DNA of 64,000 nt from Actinomyces qiguomingii (GCF_004102025.1 NZ_CP025228.1:3596001-3660000); one strand, 5' to 3'. Positions 23,286-32,897 are shown, numbered from the stretch's first letter. A program made the numbers and translations. Notes: generated from the letters alone by a model not told the origin.

Positions 23286-24285
23286 TAAGTGCAGGGATGC
23301 GGCCCAACAGAAGAAACCTGCTCCAAGTGCGGGGGCCCCGGTGCGAGTGCGGGAGTTCCGGTGGGAGTGCGGGGGTTCCGGTGCGAACGCCGAGGGGTTG
23401 ACGGCGGGCCTGCCCACGACACGCCGGACCGGGGCACCATGCCCGCGTCGATAGCCCGTGGTGGTTCGGCGCAGGGCTTGGCCGCGAGGGTCGTTTTCGG
23501 GCTGGCCAGGTAGTTGTCGCTCCCGGGCCGAGGATCGTTCGAGGACGCGGGTTAGACCTCCAGGACGCCGGCCGGCCGTCGACACCGCCCTCCCGGGCGG
23601 CATCCTGGAAGGCCGGGTCACATCGTCGCCGGCCAACCTCACCTCCTCGACGCCTCCCCACCACCGCGCCCACCCGGGCAAACAACAACGCCCAACACCG
23701 ACAACCACCCCACACCCGAACCACCACACCCTCAAACCCGAAGAGCCCCTTAAGCAGGTCATCATCCGAAATGGATACGGTAGACCGCATACCTGCAGTT
23801 AGGTCATCGGCCTTCGCCGAGGTCACCCCGATCGCCACCGCAGCTACAGTGGCAGCAGAGAACGACGGGATTGCTCACAGGCAGCTAATACGGGCCACTT
23901 GAGTCTCTAGCTTTACAGTCGGTTGAACAGGGAACATACTTAGGTCATCACGAATCCTAGGGCTATTTCAACTACTGCGACCGGGGCGGTGAGGATCGTT
24001 TCCGCATCCGCCTGGGTCTTCTTGTGGATGACAGGCTCTTCCGGGTTGGGGCCTGGAGAACGGCCCACGCATCTGGTTGCCCATCCGACCGACTTCCTGC
24101 CCGCAACCCAACCCGCCGCCCAACCGACAGCCCGGCCAATGAACCGGCATGTCACCGCCAGCACACCCCGGAACATGAATCGCGAGCAGTCCCGGCTGAC
24201 CTCACGCAGGCGAAGGGAGAAGGTGACGTCATTCGGTTGCTGACACTTCCCTTCATTCCGTCACTTCGTGGGTTAGTATGTCCTC

Positions 24286-24957
24286 ATGCCGAAGATCTTG
24301 GGTAACTCCCTCGCCGAACACCGTGAGCGCACCCGCCGCGCCCTGTTCGACGCCTTGTCCGACCTGCTGAGCAAGCAGCCCTTCGACAAGATCACCCTGT
24401 CCGACGTGGCGACCCGCGCCGGCGTGGGCCGCACCGCCGTCTACAACCACTTCACGGACAAGGAGGATCTCCTCCTGGCCTTCATGGAGCACGAGACGGG
24501 CCGCTACGCCAGGGAACTTGCCCATATCCTCACCGATGTGGCCGACCCCATCGACCGGCTGCGCATCTATGTGCGCCAGCAGGCCCTTGTCAAGCGTCAC
24601 TACCACTTCCCCACCACCGGCCCCCTAGCCAATTCCGTGTCGCGCGACACCGCCGGCCGTTTGCATGCCCACGCCGGACACATGACGCAGATGCTCACCC
24701 GCATCCTGACCGACGCCATGGAGGCCGGTGCCATCCCCCGCCAGGACCCGGCGCTGCTCATCCCGCTGATTCACGCCTGCGTCCTAGGCGGCCGCCCCAC
24801 GCCGACCGACCCGCGTGCCCGCGCGGCCTACCTGGAAGCTCTCGACATGTTTGTGCTGCGCGCCGTGGGGGCACCCGAACCGGACCACGCCGTGCCGTCC
24901 GTACACCAGCCGCACGGCACGCAGTCCCCGCCCCGTCCAGCTCGGGCCGCCGGCTGA
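24286..24957 (+). CDS. TetR-family transcriptional regulator
   Basis: A 223-residue repressor-type protein. The N-terminal helix-turn-helix is typical: LFDALSDLLSKQPFDKITLS, DVATRAGVGRTAVYNHFTDK, EDLLLAFMEHE. The C-terminal ligand domain (about residues 70-195) has no recognised specificity, and the last ~30 residues are Pro-rich. The nearest downstream gene is convergent and the upstream side is the gene-free region, so the target is not evident; it may act on itself or on a distant locus. Confidence 0.9.
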   Translation: MPKILGNSLAEHRERTRRALFDALSDLLSKQPFDKITLSDVATRAGVGRTAVYNHFTDKEDLLLAFMEHETGRYARELAHILTDVADPIDRLRIYVRQQALVKRHYHFPTTGPLANSVSRDTAGRLHAHAGHMTQMLTRILTDAMEAGAIPRQDPALLIPLIHACVLGGRPTPTDPRARAAYLEALDMFVLRAVGAPEPDHAVPSVHQPHGTQSPPRPARAAG

Positions 24958-24997
24958 GGCGCGCCGAGGCCGAGCTCCACCGGCGGGCGCGCACAGC

Positions 24998-25060
24998 ACT
25001 GGCCGCAAGTTCTACTGGCCGCAAGTTTACTGGCCGCAAGTTCTACTGGCCGCAAGCTCT
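24998..25060. repeat. 15/16-bp tandem repeat with inverted partner in the next gene's end
   Basis: Four units of ACTGGCCGCAAGTTCT (24998, 25014, 25029, 25045; the second is one base short). The complement CTTGCGGCC recurs at 25087-25095, inside the last codons of the convergent gene, so GGCCGCAAG (25048-25056) can form a 9-bp stem with it. This may serve as a bidirectional terminator. Confidence 0.8.
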
Positions 25061-25080
25061 GGCCGCCCACCGGCGGCGCC

Positions 25081-26025
25081 TCACCACTTGCGGCCGTCTC
25101 CGCCGTCTATGCGGGCGCCGTCGGTGGCATTGGCGTCGCTGTTGCGGTCCTCCAGCTCCCTGCGCTTGGAGTCGGTGGGAGTGGGTGACGGACTCGGCGA
25201 CGGCGTCGACTCCTGATCGCTCTGTCCGGTGGAAGTCGGCTGGGGGGTAGGCGTGGAAGAAGCCCCATCCGACGGCGTCGGCTCGGCGGAAGGAGACGAG
25301 GATGCGTCGGGGTCCGGCTCTGGTTCCTCAGAGGACTGCGGCGGAGGCGGCACCTCGCACTGTCCGGCTGCCTCCACGGCGGCCTCAATCTCGGCCTCGG
25401 AAGTGCCGGAATCTCCGGCCGCCGCAGCCACTGCGGCCAGCGACAGATGAGTGACGTACAAGTTCTTGCGCACCAGGCACTCCGGCGCCGCCGGGTCGAG
25501 GATCGTCACCGTGTTCCCCTCATCGTCCTGCACCTGAATCGGCTGGGCGGCCGGGGCGGTCCCCAGCGCCTCCTCCAACTCGCCCACAGCGGCGTCCAAC
25601 TGGTCGTTCATCAGCTGGGCAGTGCCCAGGTTGTAGTGAACGCGCCACTGCTCCAGCCAGGGATTCAGGCGCGCCACCGCTCGATACCGACTCACCGCGG
25701 CCGCGTAATCGCCCCCCAGGGCGGCATGGTTACCGGCAAAGGTGATCCCCACGAGCACCAGTAACCACACCGCGGCGGCGGCCACAACCGCGGCCGGTAT
25801 CCCGTGCCAGGTCAACAGCCGACGACGCCGGGCGAGTCGGGCACTTCGATGGTGGACGGACTCGGTGTCGGCGCCGGTGGCACCACTAATGCCCACACGT
25901 GCGGCATAGTCCGCGGCCTCCTGCTCACCGTGGGCGCCGGGGCGGAAGGCGTCGTCACCCCCGGGCAGGCCCGCCCCCGAGCCAACGCGCGGGTCGTCAG
26001 GGGCGGTGTATCCGGGTTGAGTCAT
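25081..26025 (-). CDS. Membrane-anchored TPR-like protein of the MoxR/VWA cluster
   Basis: A 314-residue protein: charged cytoplasmic N-terminus, one membrane segment (about residues 75-97), a short TPR-like region (DYAAAVSRYRAVARLNPWLE, VHYNLGTAQLMNDQLDAAVG), then a long Ser/Pro/Thr-rich tail typical of wall-spanning linkers, ending in a charged tip. It overlaps the upstream VWA gene by 4 bp. In Bat-type clusters a TPR protein accompanies the VWA proteins (BatC/BatE), so it is probably their partner on the outer face of the membrane. Confidence 0.78.
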   Translation of the reverse strand: MTQPGYTAPDDPRVGSGAGLPGGDDAFRPGAHGEQEAADYAARVGISGATGADTESVHHRSARLARRRRLLTWHGIPAAVVAAAAVWLLVLVGITFAGNHAALGGDYAAAVSRYRAVARLNPWLEQWRVHYNLGTAQLMNDQLDAAVGELEEALGTAPAAQPIQVQDDEGNTVTILDPAAPECLVRKNLYVTHLSLAAVAAAAGDSGTSEAEIEAAVEAAGQCEVPPPPQSSEEPEPDPDASSSPSAEPTPSDGASSTPTPQPTSTGQSDQESTPSPSPSPTPTDSKRRELEDRNSDANATDGARIDGGDGRKW

Positions 26026-27107
26026 CTTGCTCCTCCTACCTGACCCGCCGGCGGGGCGTCCGCGGCTGGACGGGTCAGATCCCGCACGGCCCGGTCCGCG
26101 CCCATGAGCGCCACGCCCTCCCAGACGAGCAGGCCTGCGACCAGCAGGCCGAGCGGCCAGACCACGTAACGCACGTAATGCTTGCGTTCACGGCCGTCGG
26201 ACAGCACCTGGTCGACATCCTGATCGGTGAAGGCACCGGCGGGCTCGTCATTGGTGCCGGTGCGCTGCAGATAAGTCAAACCCAGAGCATCGGCCACCGC
26301 CTGCAACTCGCCGGTATCGGGCACGGACACCGCGGGCTGATCGGTATCCGGGTCGGTGATGTAATCGGCCTCCGGATCGTCCGTGCCATTGAAGGCCCGC
26401 ATATTCCCGCCGTCCTCGGTGCCGTAGCCGAGCACCGCGCCGCCATCGGTGAGCTCCCCCAACTGTTCCCAACTGACCCCGGCGGCCGCCGCCTCGGCAG
26501 CGCCGGCGCCGTCGTCGGTGGCCTCGCCGTCGGACAGGATGTAGACCAGCCGGGCGTTCTCGGGGTTGGACTCGGCCGCTGCGGTGAGCGTTTGCGCCAG
26601 CAGCGGCAGGGCGCGCTCCAGAGACGAGCCCCGGGAACGGTCAGTGACCTCCTGTTGCAGGGCTCCGATCCAGGCGCTGACCGCGTCCGTGTCGCGGGTC
26701 AGGGGCAGTTCGCGGGCGGCGGCGGAGTCCAGGGCGATCACGCTGAAACGGGCGTCGGGGTAGGCCTCGCGGATGGCCGTCAGATCGGCGCGCACCCCGT
26801 CCAGGCGGGTGCCGCCGCCGGCGTCAGGGCCGCCCGCCCAGTCCTCGGCCGCCATGGATCCGGTGCGGTCCACCACCAGGTAAATCTCCACATTGGACAC
26901 CAGCACCGCCTCGGACACCGGCAGGCTGGGGCCGGCCAGGATGAGGACCGTGACCACTCCCAGCGCCGTGCGCCGCCACCAGCTCGTGCGCGCGCCCGGG
27001 TCGGCGCCGGCGCGCAGCAGCCAGCGGGCGGAGGCGATCAGTGCGGCGGCGACCACGGCCACGGCCACCAGCGTCAGCGGCCAACCGAACAGGGGAACCA
27101 GTCTCAT
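26022..27107 (-). CDS. VWA-domain membrane protein (BatB-like)
   Basis: A 361-residue protein with two N-terminal membrane segments, an extracytoplasmic von Willebrand A domain (about residues 70-300) and a C-terminal membrane segment. The metal site starts with DRTGSM (D-x-T-x-S variant of DxSxS) and continues with SDGEATDDG. VWA proteins of this kind bind partner proteins through the metal site. Start and stop overlap both neighbours by 4 bp (ATGA), showing tight coupling. Confidence 0.86.
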   Translation of the reverse strand: MRLVPLFGWPLTLVAVAVVAAALIASARWLLRAGADPGARTSWWRRTALGVVTVLILAGPSLPVSEAVLVSNVEIYLVVDRTGSMAAEDWAGGPDAGGGTRLDGVRADLTAIREAYPDARFSVIALDSAAARELPLTRDTDAVSAWIGALQQEVTDRSRGSSLERALPLLAQTLTAAAESNPENARLVYILSDGEATDDGAGAAEAAAAGVSWEQLGELTDGGAVLGYGTEDGGNMRAFNGTDDPEADYITDPDTDQPAVSVPDTGELQAVADALGLTYLQRTGTNDEPAGAFTDQDVDQVLSDGRERKHYVRYVVWPLGLLVAGLLVWEGVALMGADRAVRDLTRPAADAPPAGQVGGAR

Positions 27108-28162
27108 GCGCGCCTCCAGGCGGCCACGGCCAGGAAGACCACCACAATGGCGGCCAGGACAGCGGCGGGCCGCTCGGGCACATCCGTGATGCGCACCTGT
27201 GTGTTGGTGTTCAGCTCGTCAACCTGGTCGGACTCCAGCTCCTCCACAATCCGGCCGGCCGTGTCGGCGTCGTCGACCTCGTAGAAGCGCCCGTCATGTT
27301 CGGCGGTGATATCGCGCAGATCCTCACGTGCCGCATCCACGTCCTTTCCGGACACGTCCGGATCGGCCATCTCCGGGTCGGCGCCGAACAGGAAGAACAG
27401 GCGAATGGAGTCCTTCTGAGCCAGGTCGGCGGCGGCGGAAACAGAGTAGATCTGCTGGCGGAAGGGATCGATGATCTGGTTATCCGTGGCCAGGATGATG
27501 GAACGGGAGCGGTCGGAGACCTGGTTGTCGAAGGCAAGCGTGCAGGAGGCGAGCCCATCCCCAGCCAGGGAGGAGCCGACGACGTCCTCGGACAGGGTGC
27601 CGGGGAAGGTCTGGTAGTAGCGGTCCAAGGCCGGGTCCCCGCGCCTGGGCCGGAAGTCCAGGACGTCGGCGATCTCCTCGAACTGATCCTTAAGCAGCTC
27701 ATAGTCGTCGGTCAACGGAACCATCGTCTGCGCGGTTGAGTTCCAGGCGACCAGCGCCACCCGCTCCCCCTCGAAGGTGTCCAGCAGCTGGGCGAAGGTG
27801 TCCAGAATCTTCGAATCCGTGGTCACCATTGAGGTGGAGACGTCCAGGCACAGCACAATGTCGCGGCTGGCCAGGGACTCATTGCGCACGATGCGCTGGA
27901 CGGGCCGGCCGGCCAGGGCTGCAGAGGCGGCCAGGGCGACGACGAGTGCGACCCCCATCCAGGCGTAAAGCATCCGGCGGCGGGTCAGGCGCTCGCGCAA
28001 CACCGGGCTGGTCAGCAGAGCGGAGGAATTGGCCACCCGCCGGGGGGCGGGGCCGCGCTCAGGCCGCGGCCGCCTAAGCCGGTGCGGCCACCCCGTGGCC
28101 GCCATGACCAGGACGACGACGGCGAGCAGGACGATCAGCCAGACGAGCCAGGACATCACCAC
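27104..28162 (-). CDS. VWA-domain membrane protein (BatA-like)
   Basis: A 352-residue protein with membrane segments at about residues 5-22 and 68-88, a VWA domain with the canonical metal motif DVSTSM (DxSxS) and a final membrane helix (ERPAAVLAAIVVVFLAVAAW). It pairs with the second VWA protein downstream; both are expected on the outer surface. It overlaps the preceding gene by 7 bp. Confidence 0.88.
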   Translation of the reverse strand: MVMSWLVWLIVLLAVVVLVMAATGWPHRLRRPRPERGPAPRRVANSSALLTSPVLRERLTRRRMLYAWMGVALVVALAASAALAGRPVQRIVRNESLASRDIVLCLDVSTSMVTTDSKILDTFAQLLDTFEGERVALVAWNSTAQTMVPLTDDYELLKDQFEEIADVLDFRPRRGDPALDRYYQTFPGTLSEDVVGSSLAGDGLASCTLAFDNQVSDRSRSIILATDNQIIDPFRQQIYSVSAAADLAQKDSIRLFFLFGADPEMADPDVSGKDVDAAREDLRDITAEHDGRFYEVDDADTAGRIVEELESDQVDELNTNTQVRITDVPERPAAVLAAIVVVFLAVAAWRRA

Positions 28163-28677
28163 CGGGCAACCACCTCCCTGGCCTGGCCGATCGCCGCGTC
28201 TGCCGCGGCGTCGGGATCACGATCGAAGGACGGCTGCTCCCACACGGCCAACAGCTCACCGACATGCCCGAGCGGGTTGGTGTCCAGGGGCCGACGGTTG
28301 GCGCGTACCAGACGCAGCCGCTCGGCGATCGAAGGCGGTCCGGCGGTGTCGGCCATATCGAGTATCTCCAGCACCGTGGCAGAGACGATGTCCTCGCCGC
28401 TGCGGGCAGTGGCGAAGCCGCGCAGAGTACCGGCCAGCTCCAGGTGCAGGCCGCGCAGGTCCAGTTCGTGACTTCGGTAGCGGGCAGCGGCGTCGTCGAC
28501 CCGGCGCACCCACTGGCCGCGTTCTGAAGCCGCCATGGGGATGTCCCCGACCGTGCGGGCGGTGTCACGGCGAGTGATCAGGAATATGCGCAGGACGATG
28601 GCGGCTGCGGCGATCAGGGCGACCACCCCGAGTATCGGCATCCACAGCGGCATCAGCACGGGCGGATTGACTTCCAT
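28156..28677 (-). CDS. Single-pass membrane protein of the MoxR/VWA cluster
   Basis: A 173-residue protein with one N-terminal membrane segment (MPILGVVALIAAAAIVLRIF) and a helical cytoplasmic part (WVRRVDDAAARYRSHELDLR). Its place between the DUF58 and VWA genes matches the small membrane protein (DUF4381-like) often found there, but I see no diagnostic motif. TGATG overlaps the DUF58 stop by one base. Confidence 0.75.
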   Translation of the reverse strand: MEVNPPVLMPLWMPILGVVALIAAAAIVLRIFLITRRDTARTVGDIPMAASERGQWVRRVDDAAARYRSHELDLRGLHLELAGTLRGFATARSGEDIVSATVLEILDMADTAGPPSIAERLRLVRANRRPLDTNPLGHVGELLAVWEQPSFDRDPDAAADAAIGQAREVVARW

Positions 28678-29672
28678 CAGTGCCTCCTTCTACCCCGACT
28701 GGAGGCCAGGCGCTGGCGGGCCAGCAGTGCGGCAATGGAGTCAACCAAGGTGGCATCCGAGCGCACCGCGGCGTGCTCGATGTGACGGGCGTCGAGCAGG
28801 GCCGTCACGGCGGCCCGGCGGGCATCGTCGGCGGCGGTGAGCCGGGCCGCCAGGGCGACGTCCTCCCGCAGGAAGGCGGGGATTTCGCCATCGAGTTCCA
28901 CATCGCGGGTGCGGCCACGGCCGGGGGCCAGCGGGACGTCGTCGGCAATCTGGATGGTGATGAGCTCATGCTGGGCGGACAGGCGACGCAGCCGGTCGAC
29001 CACCGCGGGATCACCAGCAGCGTCGGGGTGGGAGGTGTCGGTGATCAGCACGACCAGGCTGCGCCGGCGGTGCCAGGTGCTCACCCGCTCCAGCAGGGTG
29101 GACAGGGCCGGGCCGGGGGCGCCGGGGACGAGCGCGTCGCCACTGGTCAGGTCATCGAACTGGCGCTGAAGCAGGGACAGGATCATCTCGGCGTGCTCAC
29201 TGCCGGAGCGCGGCGGGCGCGAAACCACCCGGGAGGTGTCGGCCGCGACCAGCGCTACCGTGTCCCCGCGCAGCCGCGCCAGATAGGCGAAGACCTCGGC
29301 TACCGCCAGGGCCAGGTCACGCTTGTCCTCGCCGCTGGGCGCCTGTGCGGCCATGGTGCGGCCGGTGTCGACGGCGAGCACCAGCGGCAGATTGGACTCG
29401 CGCTGGTAGCGCTTAATGACCGGCTGGCCGAGGCGGGCGGAGGACTTCCAGTCGATGTCGGTGACATCGTCACCGGGACGGTAGGCGGACAGGTCATCGA
29501 AGTCCTGGCCGTGGCCGATGAACACCGAACGGTGGCGGCCATCGAGCAGTGTGGTGGAGCGGCGCAGGGTGGGTAGCGACAGGCGACCGCGCACACGCGC
29601 CACCCGGGATCCGGACCGCCGACGGGCGGGGTACGGCTCCTGAGCGCCTGCGGAGACTGGGTCGAAGGTCAT
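28677..29672 (-). CDS. DUF58-domain protein
   Basis: A 331-residue cytoplasmic protein. The DUF58 signature is clear: GQDFDDLSAYRPGDDVTDID then WKSSARLGQPVIKRYQRES (about residues 54-92), followed by a degenerate VWA-like fold (VLAVDTGRTMAAQ). DUF58 proteins nearly always sit next to MoxR ATPases, as here (14-bp gap), and are thought to work with them on VWA partners. The two membrane helices seen in some family members are missing. Confidence 0.9.
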   Translation of the reverse strand: MTFDPVSAGAQEPYPARRRSGSRVARVRGRLSLPTLRRSTTLLDGRHRSVFIGHGQDFDDLSAYRPGDDVTDIDWKSSARLGQPVIKRYQRESNLPLVLAVDTGRTMAAQAPSGEDKRDLALAVAEVFAYLARLRGDTVALVAADTSRVVSRPPRSGSEHAEMILSLLQRQFDDLTSGDALVPGAPGPALSTLLERVSTWHRRRSLVVLITDTSHPDAAGDPAVVDRLRRLSAQHELITIQIADDVPLAPGRGRTRDVELDGEIPAFLREDVALAARLTAADDARRAAVTALLDARHIEHAAVRSDATLVDSIAALLARQRLASSRGRRRH

Positions 29673-29686
29673 TGCCTACACTCCGA

Positions 29687-30952
29687 TCAGGGCGTGGGCA
29701 CGGCCGCGAAAATCGCATCAATGATGGACTCCGGGGCGACGTCGTCGGCCAAGGCGTCATAGGTCAGCACCAGGCGGTGGCGCAGAGTCGGGTGGCGCAG
29801 CAGGCGCACGTCGTCGGGGGTTACGTAGGTGCGGCCGGCCTGCAGGGCCACCGCCTGGGCGATCTTCATCAGGGCGATACCGCCACGCGGGGAGGCGCCT
29901 ACACGCACGTGCCGATCCAACCCGTGCACGGGCCGGGGACCGCCGCCACGGGAGGTGTTGACCAGGGCGACGATGTAGTGCTTGATGACCGGGTCGACGT
30001 ACACGCGCTCAACCGCACCGGCCAGCCATTCCACGTCCTCGGTGGAGATCGGGGGGGTGCGGATGGGCTCCTCGAAGGCACCGATGGAGATGCGATCCAG
30101 GACGTCGGCCTCCTCCGCCGGTTTGGGGTAAGTGAGCACCTCCTTCATCAGGAAGCGATCCATCTGCGCCTCGGGCAGAACGTAGGTGCCCTCCTCCTCA
30201 ATGGGGTTCTGGGTGGCCAGCACCATGAAAGGGTGGGGCAGGGGATAGACGACGCCGCCGATGGAGGTCTGCCGCTCCTGCATGGCCTCCAGCATGGCCG
30301 ACTGGGTCTTGGCGCTGGAACGGTTGATCTCATCGAGCAGGACGATATTGGCGTGGACCGGGCCGAGCTGGGTGGTCATCTCGCCGGTGGCGTAGTTGAG
30401 GACCTGGGTGCCGACAATGTCATTGGGCATCAGGTCAGGGGTGCATTGGATGCGGTGAAAGCTGCCGGAGACGGCGGCCGCCAGCGTCTGGGCGGCGGTG
30501 GTCTTGGCCAGGCCGGGCACGGACTCCAGCAGGATATGCCCACCGGCGATCATGGTGGACACCAGGGCCAGGCGCAGCTGCTCCTGGCCGACCAGGCGCT
30601 GAGAGAAGATCTGGGTGACGCGACCCAGCAGCTCCCCGGCGCGTTCGACGTCGGCGCGCGGGGAGGCATTGGAGCGGGAGGTCCGCTCGGCCTCCCGCTC
30701 GAGCTCGGCGGAGGAGGGCAGGGACTGCGTGCTGGGGTAACCGGTGTCGGGGCTGGCACCGCTGCGCCCGGCGGCCCGGCGGGAGCGGCGTCCGGAACCA
30801 GACCGGCTGGGGAGGGACTGCGCCGAAGGCGGCACGGACGGCGGGATGACGGCTTGAGCGGCCGGGGACACCGGACCCGGCGTAGCCCCGCCAATGGATC
30901 CGGCGCCCGACATGCCGGGGCCGACTCCTGACGGATTTGGCTGAATGCTCAT
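29687..30952 (-). CDS. MoxR-family AAA+ ATPase
   Basis: A 421-residue chaperone-like ATPase. After ~95 low-complexity residues come Walker A (SVPGLAKTT, about 150), the MoxR segment RIQCTPDLMPNDIVGTQV, Walker B (IVLLDEINRSS), sensor 1 (VLATQNPIEEEGTY) and the C-terminal lid with SPRGGIALMKIAQAVAL. ATG 30952 has AGGAG five bases upstream; the frame extends only seven codons further. It heads the operon MoxR-DUF58-membrane protein-VWA-VWA-TPR. Confidence 0.93.
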   Translation of the reverse strand: MSIQPNPSGVGPGMSGAGSIGGATPGPVSPAAQAVIPPSVPPSAQSLPSRSGSGRRSRRAAGRSGASPDTGYPSTQSLPSSAELEREAERTSRSNASPRADVERAGELLGRVTQIFSQRLVGQEQLRLALVSTMIAGGHILLESVPGLAKTTAAQTLAAAVSGSFHRIQCTPDLMPNDIVGTQVLNYATGEMTTQLGPVHANIVLLDEINRSSAKTQSAMLEAMQERQTSIGGVVYPLPHPFMVLATQNPIEEEGTYVLPEAQMDRFLMKEVLTYPKPAEEADVLDRISIGAFEEPIRTPPISTEDVEWLAGAVERVYVDPVIKHYIVALVNTSRGGGPRPVHGLDRHVRVGASPRGGIALMKIAQAVALQAGRTYVTPDDVRLLRHPTLRHRLVLTYDALADDVAPESIIDAIFAAVPTP

Positions 30953-31074
30953 GGCTCTCCTCTGGCTCTTCACCGGAGCGCCCGCCTAATACCGGACGCC
31001 GCAAGAACATTGTCTCGGGGAGGCTACACGAGCCGCCTGTAGGTTTCATGGCAGTGTGGCGGGAAGTACTGCCC

Positions 31075-31118
31075 TGCCGAGTTCGGTAGATATTACTGCC
31101 GAGTTCGGTCGACGTAAC
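31075..31118 (-). repeat. CCGAG-type 22-bp repeat, two units
   Basis: TGCCGAGTTCGGTAGATATT (31075-31096) and TGCCGAGTTCGGTCGACGTA (31097-31118). They lie 22 bp beyond the stop of the DUF2993 gene and upstream of moxR's neighbour region, on the minus-strand 3' side. Confidence 0.9.
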
Positions 31119-31140
31119 GGCCGGGCGGTACAGCCCCCGG

Positions 31141-32058
31141 CTACCAGTCGGCGAGCGTGACCTCGGTGCCGGACAGGGTCAGACGCGCACCATCACGGGA
31201 GATATAGGCCTCAGACAGCGTCATCCCGTCGGGCAGCACCTCCGGCCCCACCTCGATCACGGGTGTGGTCAGCCCCAAGTGCGACAGCACCGAGGGCACC
31301 CCGAAGGAACCGTCATCATCCGGATCCACGTCGACGCTCATTCCCGCCACGTTCACATTGACGATCAGCAGTTCCAGACCGCCGGCATCGGTCACCCTCG
31401 GCTCGATGGTCAGGGAGGCCTCCAGTCCGAGGACGGTGGTGGCGGCCTTGACCTGGCCCGGCTCGGTGGCGGACCCGTAGGTGTGCGGCGCGATCGTCAG
31501 ATCGGGGGCGTCGGGGACGGCCGCCGCGACGATCCACTCCAGCTCGGCGAAGCCGATGACGGCGGATGCGTCTATGCGGTCGACCCGGTGGGGAGGCCGC
31601 GTGCCCACCCCGGTGAGATCCGCCGTCACATCATTCAATTCCAGGCTGGTGACCGCCGCCAGACCGGAATCCGCGCCATCGGCGGTGTCGGACGTGAGAG
31701 TAAGACTGTCGGCGCGGATACTCAGGGTCGTCAGTTCATGGCGCAACAACTGCGGCAGAACCAGGCCCTCGGTGGCAACGACGGCGTCATCAGACAATCC
31801 GGGCAGGGCCGCGCGCACGGTCGGGCCGATGCGTTCGCGCGCGTAGTGCTCGGCGCCGACCAGACCGCCCCCCGCCAGGCACGCGAGCACGATCAGCACC
31901 GCAAGCGCACGCCACCACCGCCGTCGACGCCGCAGCCGCCCAGAAACGGCCCCGTCATCCGTCCGCGCCTCTTCGACGGCGCCCGAGCCGCCGGCATCTG
32001 GCGAGTCGGCCGCAAGATCTACTGCCGCATCGGGCGTGATCGACTCCGGTTCTCTCAC
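31141..32058 (-). CDS. DUF2993 (LmeA-like) membrane-anchored protein
   Basis: A 305-residue protein with a cytoplasmic Arg-rich stretch (GRLRRRRRWWRA), one membrane segment (about residues 48-68) and an extracytoplasmic beta-rich domain with SADGI-type features such as EHYARERIGPTVRAALPGLS and the C-terminal LPDGMTLSEAYISRDGARLT typical of DUF2993. In mycobacteria LmeA of this family binds phospholipid and helps mannan elongation; the role here is unknown. ATGA overlap with the FHA-like gene upstream. Confidence 0.82.
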   Translation of the reverse strand: MREPESITPDAAVDLAADSPDAGGSGAVEEARTDDGAVSGRLRRRRRWWRALAVLIVLACLAGGGLVGAEHYARERIGPTVRAALPGLSDDAVVATEGLVLPQLLRHELTTLSIRADSLTLTSDTADGADSGLAAVTSLELNDVTADLTGVGTRPPHRVDRIDASAVIGFAELEWIVAAAVPDAPDLTIAPHTYGSATEPGQVKAATTVLGLEASLTIEPRVTDAGGLELLIVNVNVAGMSVDVDPDDDGSFGVPSVLSHLGLTTPVIEVGPEVLPDGMTLSEAYISRDGARLTLSGTEVTLADW

Positions 32059-32897
32059 GCATCCTCCCCTGCTCGGCTCCCGCCCGGCGGCGGCACCGGG
32101 GCGGTGTCGATACGCGCCTCACCGCTGGCAGAGCCCTCGGCGGCCCGACTCACCTGATACTCCTCATCGAGCAGGGGCAGGTCCTCGGCCGTGACCATGA
32201 GGGTCGATACGGCGTGCTCGACAAGCGCCGCCCGCCGGTTGGAGGCGACGCCGCCGGCGCGCCCACCGCGCAGTCCGCGCACACCGACCCGGTCGAGCTT
32301 CTCACAGACGTTGTCGAGCTTGCGGTTGAACTTGGTCAGCGACCAGCCCAGACGAGCGGCCGCCGACGCCGATGAGGGGATTTCCGCGGCACCGGTCCCG
32401 GCGCGCTTGAGAACCGGCTCGGCCAGCGCCAGAATCAGCAGACGCTGGGAACGGGTCATGGGGGTGGCACCGATGGTGGTCTGACCGCGAGACTCCTGCA
32501 CTCCCTCAATGCCGGTGAAGCGCCCCGCCTCAGCGGTTATCAGATCGATCTCGTAGGTGGTGGGGCCGGCGGAGAAGGTCAGGATCACGCGCGAGAACAC
32601 CAGCGGCATGCTGGCCCCGGGGGCGAGCCGGGACTGCACCAGCCCGTCGCCGTCGGTGAGCGTTGCCGACAGGTGGGAGCCCTCGTTGGCGATCCACCAC
32701 AGGCCGGAGTCGTGGCGCAGCACCAGGAAGCGGCGGTGCAAATAGGGGTTGTCGTCGATGTCCAGGTCGCCTCCACGACCTATGACGAAAGTCTCATCGG
32801 TACCCGCACGGTAGACCTCCCCGGAGAAGTCGACAACGAGCTCGTCGGGACGATCGGGGTCGACCTCGGGCAGCTCGGTCCAGGTCAGGTCAGTCAT
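32055..32897 (-). CDS. FHA-like signalling protein with a C-terminal helical domain
   Basis: A 280-residue cytoplasmic protein. Residues ~20-120 form an FHA-like beta-sandwich (ETFVIGRGGDLDIDDNPYLH, RRFLVLRHDSGLWWIANEGS) although the usual GR..S..H..I pattern is altered (phosphothreonine-binding serine not obvious). The rest contains a winged-helix-like part (TRSQRLLILALAEPVLKRAG, AARLGWSLTKFNRKLDNVCE). ATG 32897 has GGAGG five bases upstream; an ATG 12 bp earlier would overlap that site. Probably works with the PP2C phosphatase and the second FHA protein. Confidence 0.8.
   Translation of the reverse strand: MTDLTWTELPEVDPDRPDELVVDFSGEVYRAGTDETFVIGRGGDLDIDDNPYLHRRFLVLRHDSGLWWIANEGSHLSATLTDGDGLVQSRLAPGASMPLVFSRVILTFSAGPTTYEIDLITAEAGRFTGIEGVQESRGQTTIGATPMTRSQRLLILALAEPVLKRAGTGAAEIPSSASAAARLGWSLTKFNRKLDNVCEKLDRVGVRGLRGGRAGGVASNRRAALVEHAVSTLMVTAEDLPLLDEEYQVSRAAEGSASGEARIDTAPVPPPGGSRAGEDA

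Larger units (their letters stand above)
22441..24285. other. 1.85-kb gene-free, repeat-rich region
   Basis: No convincing intact gene. It contains two hairpin elements (22549-22579, 23256-23285), a block shared with 50.3 kb (22709-22875), an apparent transposase start (23016-23115), imprecise GC-rich direct repeats (23320-23400, units like GTGCGGGAGTTCCG) and one copy of the conserved block (23725-23747). The last ~350 bp before tetR hold no recognised element. Open frames here lack family motifs and usually lack ribosome sites. Confidence 0.7.

Noticed and set aside
22885..23838. Long minus-strand open frame (317 codons) through the gene-free region
   Set aside because: Arg/Pro/Gly-rich translation typical of high-GC shadow frames; it reads through hairpins and repeats.
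23940..24176. 78-codon minus-strand frame with a Gly/Trp/Ala-rich N-terminus
   Set aside because: No ribosome site, no family motif, and it lies in a degenerate repeat-rich region; possible but unsupported.
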